DNA of 9,686 bases from the NCBI GenBank assembly GCA_018901315.1, contig JAHIFA010000159.1, positions 1 to 9,686 on the forward strand, given 5' to 3'. Position numbers and translations under genes: made by a program. This document shows positions 6,078-9,686 of this stretch, piece by piece. Origin of the DNA: Nanobdellota archaeon. GTDB lineage: Archaea > Nanobdellota > Nanobdellia > Woesearchaeales > CG1-02-33-12. A model generated the notes under the pieces. It searched no databases and was not told where the DNA came from. It saw only the letters and a program-made list of their open reading frames with translations. Numbering within the stretch: the first letter of the stretch is position 1; each line of letters starts with the position of its first letter.

Positions 6078-6400
6078 TAAAACCGTCAAAAGTAGTGTTT
6101 ATCAATAAAAAACTAGAAGTAAGTTTTAACTCCTTAAAAGAAAATGATCCTATTAAGAAATCCATCATTAGGGCGATTCATGATTTAAGGCAGAATGCTT
6201 TTTCCGGAATTCAGGTTCCAAAGAGATTAATTCCTAAAGAATATATCCAAAAGTATGGAATAAACAACTTGTGGAAATATGACTTACCTAAGGGATGGAG
6301 ATTATTGTACACAATAACAGCAGACAATGAAGTTGAACTGATTTCTGCTATTTTGGAATGGTTTGACCATAAGAGTTACGAAAAGAGATTGAAATATTAA
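6074..6400 (+). CDS. RelE/ParE-superfamily toxin
   Basis: A 108-residue archaeal RelE-like protein. RelE-fold toxins of this type usually cleave mRNA at the ribosome; ParE relatives act on gyrase instead. Visible features are the N-terminal helix pair (15-42, with DPIKKSIIRAIHDL), then IPKEYIQKYGINNLWKYDLPKGWRLLYTI (53-81) and the C-terminal ILEWFDHKSYEKRLKY (93-108). Candidate catalytic residues are K69, K73, R76, H99, Y102 and R105; 'GWRLLYTI' and 'FDHKSYEKR' are the family's usual signatures. The ATG overlaps the antitoxin stop, with a good SD 8 nt upstream. Length is normal and the protein looks intact, so an active toxin is likely. It converges on the next gene with a 4-nt overlap. Confidence 0.87.
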   Translation: MIKPSKVVFINKKLEVSFNSLKENDPIKKSIIRAIHDLRQNAFSGIQVPKRLIPKEYIQKYGINNLWKYDLPKGWRLLYTITADNEVELISAILEWFDHKSYEKRLKY

Positions 6401-6639
6401 GGAAATTGCTGTTTACTAAGATTAAATTTTTCTCTTAATAATTTCTTTCTGATTTTTCTAATTTCTTTTACAGAATCGCCTGTATTTGGGATTGAACCTA
6501 TCTGTTTTTCTAGAACTAACTTTCTTATAGCATCTCTGATAACATCAGATTTGTTGGTATAAAACCCTTTGTCTACTAGTTTACCAATTTCAGTTATAAG
6601 CCCTTCAGGCAATCTTACTTGAGTAACAGCCATTTCCAT
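6397..6639 (-). CDS. Ribbon-helix-helix (CopG/ParD-like) DNA-binding protein, orphan antitoxin
   Basis: An 80-residue protein; a second in-frame Met at 6633 gives 78 residues and is equally plausible. Residues 4-45 (VTQVRLPEGLITEIGKLVD, then YTNKSDVIRDAIRKLVLEK) form a ribbon-helix-helix with the strand TQVRLP and a 'SDVIRDAIR' second helix. The basic C-terminal tail (59-76) is typical of the toxin-binding part of ParD-like antitoxins. No toxin follows on its strand: its 3' end runs into the RelE gene head-on. A TATA-like ATTTATATAGTAC lies at about 6664-6676 and an inverted repeat at 6642-6657. It could be a free-standing regulator, or an antitoxin that has lost its toxin. Confidence 0.8.
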   Translation of the reverse strand: MEMAVTQVRLPEGLITEIGKLVDKGFYTNKSDVIRDAIRKLVLEKQIGSIPNTGDSVKEIRKIRKKLLREKFNLSKQQFP

Positions 6640-6641
6640 TG

Positions 6642-6657
6642 TAATACTAATGTATTA
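6642..6657. promoter_or_regulatory. Inverted repeat at the orphan RHH promoter
   Basis: TAATAC-TAAT-GTATTA: 6-bp arms, 4-bp spacer, immediately upstream of the ATG at 6639 and downstream of the TATA-like element. Position and size suit an RHH operator for autoregulation. AT-rich composition makes chance matches more likely here. Confidence 0.4.
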
Positions 6658-6704
6658 TATATGTACTATATAAATCTTTTGGTTTTTTATTTAAAATAAG
6701 CTTA

Positions 6705-6773
6705 GACAATATTTCAAATTCAGCAGTTCATATGATTCTTGAGAAAGCAATTAGCAAAGGTCTTGAGCTTTAA
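6705..6773 (+). pseudogene. C-terminal remnant resembling an RHH antitoxin
   Basis: A 22-codon frame reading DNISNSAVHMILEKAISKGL and ending at TAA (6771-6773). 'SNSAVHMILEKAISKGLEL' resembles the second helix and end of CopG-type proteins. No start or first strand is present upstream, where the frame runs into the promoter of the opposite-strand RHH gene. The stop is one base before repeat copy 2. It may be a decayed gene cut at the junction, but at this length coincidence cannot be excluded. Confidence 0.3.
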
Positions 6774-6774
6774 T

Positions 6775-6826
6775 TGAAAATCTTCCGGAATTTTTTACAA
6801 AAGTCTTATAAAAAGATTCTTTGTTT
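6775..6826 (+). repeat. 52-bp direct repeat, copy 2
   Basis: Matches 3664-3715 at 51 of 52 bases in the same orientation. This copy has a complete TTCCGGAA palindrome (6783-6790) that the single substitution breaks in copy 1. Its TATA-like element (about 6805-6815) is not followed by a start codon at leaderless distance. The MNT gene has its own TATA box further down. Together the copies enclose about 3.06 kb of accessory genes. Confidence 0.85.
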
Positions 6827-6845
6827 GTCAGCAAATATAGAAAGG

Positions 6846-6853
6846 TTTATAAA
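6846..6853 (+). promoter_or_regulatory. TATA box of the MNT-HEPN operon
   Basis: TTTATAAA, centred about 28 bp before the ATG at 6878, with no SD in between. It supports a leaderless transcript starting at MQSKEEK and argues against the upstream TTG at 6821, which falls inside the repeat. Confidence 0.6.
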
Positions 6854-6877
6854 TTAGTTCCTATTATCGGTACTATT

Positions 6878-7426
6878 ATGCAAAGTAAAGAAGAAAAAGT
6901 TATGGAATTATTTTTTGAAAGTCCAACTAGAGAATGGCATTTTGAAGAAATAGTTAATGGAGCAAAAATTGCTAGAAGTAAGGCAGACAGATGGCTTAAA
7001 CAGTTTATTAAAGAAGGATTAATCAAAAGAAAAAAGAAAAAAGGTAAAATGCCTTACTACATAAGTAGTTATGACTTTCCCAAATATAAAAATAGAAAAA
7101 GAATATTCGGACTAACGAAATTATATGAAAGTGGTTTTTTAAACCATTTAGGATCTTTAGAAAAAGCTAAAACAATAATTCTTTTTGGAAGTTTTTCGCG
7201 TTCGGATTGGTATGGGAACAGTGATATTGATATTTTTATTTATGGTGATCCTAAAGGGCTCAGAATAGTGGATTACGAATTAAAACTACATAGGGATATT
7301 CAATTGTTTATCTGTCAAAATAAAAAAGACTTGTCTAAGCTTGGGGAAGGATTAATTAGAAATATTATTAAAGGTGACATTATTAAAGGAGATATGGACT
7401 TTGTGAGGGTTGGTATAAATGCCTGA
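6878..7426 (+). CDS. MNT-type nucleotidyltransferase with N-terminal HTH, antitoxin of a HEPN/MNT pair
   Basis: A 182-residue protein. Residues 1-60 form a winged helix (EEKVMELFFESPTREWHFEE..., then SKADRWLKQFIKEGLIKRKK), and residues 95-145 a minimal nucleotidyltransferase core. The catalytic motif is exact GSx10DxD: G104, S105, D116 and D118 in LFGSFSRSDWYGNSDIDIF. A third acidic residue is D140 in HRDIQLFI. In characterised pairs (MntA/HepT) this enzyme inactivates the HEPN toxin by AMPylating a Tyr near its active site. The full acidic triad means this one is likely active. It overlaps the HEPN gene by 8 nt. The HTH fusion suggests it also binds DNA, perhaps its own promoter (inference). 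Confidence 0.87.
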   Translation: MQSKEEKVMELFFESPTREWHFEEIVNGAKIARSKADRWLKQFIKEGLIKRKKKKGKMPYYISSYDFPKYKNRKRIFGLTKLYESGFLNHLGSLEKAKTIILFGSFSRSDWYGNSDIDIFIYGDPKGLRIVDYELKLHRDIQLFICQNKKDLSKLGEGLIRNIIKGDIIKGDMDFVRVGINA

Positions 7427-7886
7427 ATACCTAAATCAGAAAGAAGCATTTTTGAAGTGCAAAAAAGAAGGAAGATTCATTGTAATAGAAGAAACTGATA
7501 TTGAAAAGATAAAAGCTACCCTTAAAATTGCAGAAGGGGATATTGAATCAGCAAATTCTATCAAGAAAAATCTTTCAAAACAAAGTAATCAATGGAATAG
7601 CGTTTATAAATTATATTATGATGCACTGCATGAGTTAAGTGAGTCTTATTTAAGATTTGAGAAGATAAAGATTGATAAACACCAATGTTTATTTGCATAT
7701 CTTTGTGAAAAACATCCAGAACTGGAGTTCAACTGGGATTTTTTTGAAAAAGTAAGAACAAAAAGGAATGGAATTAATTATTATGGTACACCAATAAGTT
7801 CTGAGGATTGGAAAGAAGTAGAGCTTCAATTTAATCTTTATATTAAAAAACTAAAGGAAGAAATCGAGAGAAAGCTAAAAACATAA
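7419..7886 (+). CDS. HEPN-domain protein, putative RNase toxin partner of the MNT gene
   Basis: A 155-residue, mostly helical protein. The HEPN bundle covers about 28-152: DIEKIKATLKIAEGDIESAN (27-46), VYKLYYDALHELSESYLRF (62-80), then DKHQCLFAYLCEKHP (86-100). The expected active-site segment KVRTKRNGINYYGTPIS (111-127) has R116-N117 but Tyr121 where the usual R-x4-H motif has its His. This HEPN may therefore be weakly active or use another base, although Tyr residues here could be targets for the MNT AMPylase. The start at 7419 lies within the MNT gene (8-nt overlap), with a GAGGG about 10 nt upstream, so the two are coupled. Confidence 0.82.
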   Translation: MPEYLNQKEAFLKCKKEGRFIVIEETDIEKIKATLKIAEGDIESANSIKKNLSKQSNQWNSVYKLYYDALHELSESYLRFEKIKIDKHQCLFAYLCEKHPELEFNWDFFEKVRTKRNGINYYGTPISSEDWKEVELQFNLYIKKLKEEIERKLKT

Positions 7887-8051
7887 TTTTAGTTTAAAAC
7901 TTTTTTTCCTTGGTTCTGTTTTAGCTTTTATTTCATCATATGCTCTATCCCACGTATAAGGTTTACCATCAATTACTACAATTACCTGGGTTCTTTCATC
8001 TGCTGGTAAATGTGAATAAGCTTTAAAAAACAATGCAGATAAATCAGCCAT
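7875..8051 (-). CDS. Small uncharacterised archaeal protein, 58 residues
   Basis: This frame begins with MADLSALFFKAYSHLPADER and continues QVIVVIDGKPYTWDRAYDEI, ending in a Lys-rich tail. It has protein-like composition: an amphipathic helix (2-14), a strand TQVIVVID (21-28), then GKPYTWDRAYDEIKAKT, a second helix. It resembles small archaeal hypothetical proteins with a 'PyTWn.ay.EI' motif that I have seen without a function. A TATA-like CATTTATACT (8081-8090) and an AAGGAA weak SD precede the ATG at 8051. Its 3' end overlaps the HEPN gene by 12 nt in convergent orientation, so the transcripts would be antisense to each other there. Too short to assign by eye. Confidence 0.65.
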   Translation of the reverse strand: MADLSALFFKAYSHLPADERTQVIVVIDGKPYTWDRAYDEIKAKTEPRKKSFKLKLCF

Positions 8052-8080
8052 TTTAGTTCCTTTTCTTTTAATTTATTTAA

Positions 8081-8090
8081 AGTATAAATG
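8081..8090 (-). promoter_or_regulatory. TATA-like element of the 58-residue protein gene
   Basis: CATTTATACT on the minus strand; transcription would start near 8060, about 8-10 nt before the ATG at 8051, leaving room for the AAGGAA motif. The support is moderate in this AT-rich sequence. Confidence 0.4.
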
Positions 8091-8112
8091 CTTTTCCTAT
8101 AAAAACTTTTTG

Positions 8113-8162
8113 TTAGCAAGGCATTAGTAGGGGGTTCAGCAAGAGCGAAGCTCAAATGCTAA
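8113..8162. other. Non-coding stretch with nested inverted repeats
   Basis: This is the most structured part of the 305-bp gap 8052-8357. TTAGCA (8113-8118) pairs with TGCTAA (8157-8162), or alternatively GCATT (8121-8125) with AATGC (8155-8159). Inside is GAGC-GAA-GCTC (8143-8153). Base composition is richer in G than the surroundings and similar in style to 3821-3945. It could be a small hairpin RNA, a terminator-like structure or a dispersed repeat fragment. Confidence 0.3.
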
Positions 8163-8203
8163 AAGTAAAAACCTGTCAATAAAGTCAAGATCATATTAGA
8201 AGA

Positions 8204-8220
8204 GTAAAAAAGTTAAAAAA
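8204..8220 (-). terminator. T-rich tract on the minus strand
   Basis: Directly downstream of the membrane-protein relic and the AbiEii gene, the minus strand reads T6 AAC T6 AC. This suits archaeal oligo-T termination of the minus-strand transcript. Confidence 0.4.
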
Positions 8221-8322
8221 TCAATATCTTTTTTTCTTCTCATAGATTAAGTAAGCTATTAATCCTATAGCTATAATCACTACTAAAATCAATATCCAGT
8301 TCAGCTTTGCAGGAGGTTCTTC
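8221..8322 (-). pseudogene. Relic of a C-terminal membrane anchor
   Basis: Thirty-three codons ending in TGA (8221-8223) encode EEPPAKLNW, then a hydrophobic segment ILILVVIIAIGLIAYLIY of about 18 residues, then EKKKRY. A Pro-rich linker, one transmembrane helix and a basic cytoplasmic tail are the usual end of archaeal surface or secreted proteins anchored at the C terminus. A TAA (8323-8325) closes the frame just before it. Beyond that stop the same frame continues with VIRTMQEIAR, suggesting a nonsense mutation in a larger lost gene. No start codon or SD fits a free small membrane protein. Confidence 0.55.
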
Positions 8323-8357
8323 TTATCTCGCTATTTCTTGCATTGTTCTGATAACAT

Positions 8358-9482
8358 TTAGTAAGATCTTAAACTATCCGGCAGTTTATTCATCCTTTCA
8401 ACCAATTCCAACTCTAAAAATATCCTTTCTTCTGTTCTTGTCTTAATATGTTTCCAATTAGTAAGTTTGTCTCTAACTTCTTCTATAAGTTTCTCTCTAT
8501 ATTTCATTTTATCATCAATACTCATTTTACCAATATTTGTTAAATTATCTTTTACCCTTTTCAGTTCACTAAATATATCATTTGGAGCTTTTTTCTTAAC
8601 AATATGATTTCTAATTTCATTAAGCAATATTCTCAATTTTAATCCCCCAATTATCCATTCTTCCGTCGTTAGTCTAGATGGTTTGTTGAGATATGCACTA
8701 GTAAACCTATTTAGATTATTTTTTATATCATTACTCTTTACATCTATAGAACAAAGTTCATTCAATGTTTCTTCTATGTGGTTTGTTATCTCTTCCATTG
8801 AAAATTTTAGCTTTCTATACTTCAATTCAGATATTGCAATTTTCTCAAAAGAAAAGAATAAGTCATTTAAATCTTCCAGACCTACATGTTCACATAATTT
8901 AATTAAATCATATATCTGTTTTGGTACTTCTTTTAGTTTATCCGGTTTCCTTATACCAACACTTTTTTTCGCAAGAGTAAGTAATTTATCAGCTATTAGG
9001 CTTCCTTTCGAAATGACAGGCATATCAAAGTCTAACTTTAATATGAACAATTTAATATTATTAACATTCTTTACTTTATAATCACTTAATTTTTCAAATA
9101 TTACATCAATCTTTACTTGTCTTGGTTGGTTAGGTGTAATCACCGAATTTATGTTAATCAAATATGTTCTGAGAGGCAGTTCTTTAGATGGTTTTTTAGG
9201 TTTATATTCTTCTGCCCCTAACTTTTCCATTATTTCATTAACCCCCTTTTTAGACATAGATGTAACTAAATCTAAATCAACACTAGTTCTTTGTCCTTCT
9301 AAGGGAATATAAAGTTGTGCGGCTGCTCCGCCTTTTAAAACAAAATTCTTATTCAGCTCTAATATCTTTGAAAAGGTTTTATAATCATGTATCAGCAACT
9401 CAATAAATACCTCGTTAGGAAATTGAGAATTTTTTCTAACTTTCTCTATATGATTTTTACTTAAATATTTTTTGAAATCCAT
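8358..9482 (-). CDS. AbiEii/AbiGii-type nucleotidyltransferase toxin
   Basis: A 374-residue protein with the type IV toxin core of the DNA-polymerase-beta-like fold. Motif 1 is FVLKGGAAAQLY (47-58) followed by RTSVDLDLVT (65-74), the 'GG...R.S.DlDl' signature with D69 and D71. Motif 2, VKIDVIFE (123-130), supplies D126. KGSLIADKLLTLA (159-171) and KQIYDLIKL (188-196) match motifs 3 and 4. All expected acidic and Lys residues are present, so it is probably active; related toxins modify tRNA or bind GTP. The C-terminal half (200-374) is helical and not recognised. GAGAGGTT in the upstream overlap gives a good SD. It overlaps the preceding gene by 22 nt. Its promoter lies outside the window. Confidence 0.87.
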   Translation of the reverse strand: MDFKKYLSKNHIEKVRKNSQFPNEVFIELLIHDYKTFSKILELNKNFVLKGGAAAQLYIPLEGQRTSVDLDLVTSMSKKGVNEIMEKLGAEEYKPKKPSKELPLRTYLININSVITPNQPRQVKIDVIFEKLSDYKVKNVNNIKLFILKLDFDMPVISKGSLIADKLLTLAKKSVGIRKPDKLKEVPKQIYDLIKLCEHVGLEDLNDLFFSFEKIAISELKYRKLKFSMEEITNHIEETLNELCSIDVKSNDIKNNLNRFTSAYLNKPSRLTTEEWIIGGLKLRILLNEIRNHIVKKKAPNDIFSELKRVKDNLTNIGKMSIDDKMKYREKLIEEVRDKLTNWKHIKTRTEERIFLELELVERMNKLPDSLRSY

Positions 9483-9685
9483 TTTAGAACCTCTCTTGGC
9501 AATTCAATTTCTTCTGATAATTCTCCTAAAATTGTTATTATTTCCTTATCTACTTTTCTATCATGTGCATAGTTTACCAGCATTGAAAAATTAATTAAAT
9601 TATTGTGTATTAATACTTTTAAGATTTCCTTTAAATCAGTTTCAAAGTAGGGTATTTTTTCTCTGGTTATTTCAAAAAAAAGATC
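9461..9685 (-). CDS. Probable partner (antitoxin) of the AbiEii-like toxin, 3' end only
   Basis: The last 74 residues of a gene entering from the right edge: DLFFEITREKIPYFETDLKE..., LINFSMLVNYAHDRKVDKEI, ending in LPREVLKWISKNI and TAA at 9461-9463. The fragment is helical. It overlaps the toxin start by 22 nt, the standard coupling in toxin-antitoxin operons. AbiEi antitoxins end in a helical domain with a similar 'lv.yA...' helix, so an AbiEi-like or otherwise unrelated cognate antitoxin is expected. The diagnostic N-terminal winged helix would lie outside the window, so the family is not proven. Confidence 0.6.
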   Translation of the reverse strand, partial: DLFFEITREKIPYFETDLKEILKVLIHNNLINFSMLVNYAHDRKVDKEIITILGELSEEIELPREVLKWISKNI

Positions 9686-9686
9686 A

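Noticed and set aside
3664..6826. The 52-bp repeats as part of a CRISPR array or as transposon ends.
   Set aside because: There are only two copies, 3.1 kb apart, in direct orientation, with no spacers, no transposase and no terminal inverted repeats.
6821..6877. N-terminal extension of the MNT protein from TTG at 6821.
   Set aside because: It lies across the end of repeat copy 2 and the TATA box; the ATG at 6878 fits leaderless spacing.
8683..9081. A 132-codon open frame on the plus strand.
   Set aside because: It is the antisense of the AbiEii-like gene, which has conserved motifs in the correct order.

Overview
The window looks like chromosomal DNA of a low-GC archaeon. Genes that begin a transcript have a TATA-like box about 26 bp upstream of the start codon and no Shine-Dalgarno (SD) sequence, which fits leaderless transcripts. 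Downstream genes of operons carry clear SD motifs (GGAGG, GAGGTC). The gene content (a dnaK/grpE operon with DUF3467 and YkgJ-like proteins, archaeal wHTH-RelE, MNT-HEPN and AbiEii-type modules) would fit a DPANN archaeon such as Woesearchaeota or Pacearchaeota. That placement is an inference from protein style and is not proven here.

Region 1 (1-3116, minus strand) is a tight chaperone operon in the order grpE, a YkgJ-like cysteine-cluster protein, a small possibly PIN-like protein, a DUF3467 protein, and dnaK, which runs off the left edge. Gaps are 2-21 bp and stop codons overlap SD motifs, so co-transcription is very likely. Divergent from grpE is a 135-residue winged-helix regulator (3221-3628). 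The intergenic region holds two back-to-back TATA boxes and a perfect 8+1+8 bp palindrome just downstream of the predicted grpE transcription start. This makes the regulator a candidate heat-shock repressor.

Region 2 (3629-6826) is accessory. It is bounded by two copies of a 52-bp direct repeat (51/52 identical, each holding a TATA box). After copy 1 comes a 31-codon gene start that resembles a 5'-nuclease N terminus and then breaks off. A stretch of unusually high GC follows. Next are a two-gene minus-strand module of unknown function (a ribbon-helix-helix fusion protein plus a His-cluster protein, with paired operator-like sites), a winged-helix antitoxin/RelE toxin pair behind a perfect 24-bp palindrome, an apparently orphan RHH antitoxin, and an RHH-like C-terminal remnant that abuts repeat copy 2.

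Region 3 (6827-9686) continues the toxin-antitoxin cluster. It holds an MNT nucleotidyltransferase with a HEPN partner, a 58-residue conserved-looking small protein converging on the HEPN gene, a relic of a membrane-anchored protein, and an AbiEii-type nucleotidyltransferase toxin overlapped by the end of its probable partner at the right edge. There are no rRNA or tRNA genes, CRISPR arrays, transposases or integrases that I can recognise. The strongest candidates for something undescribed are the RHH-fusion/His-cluster pair and the chaperone operon with its putative regulator.
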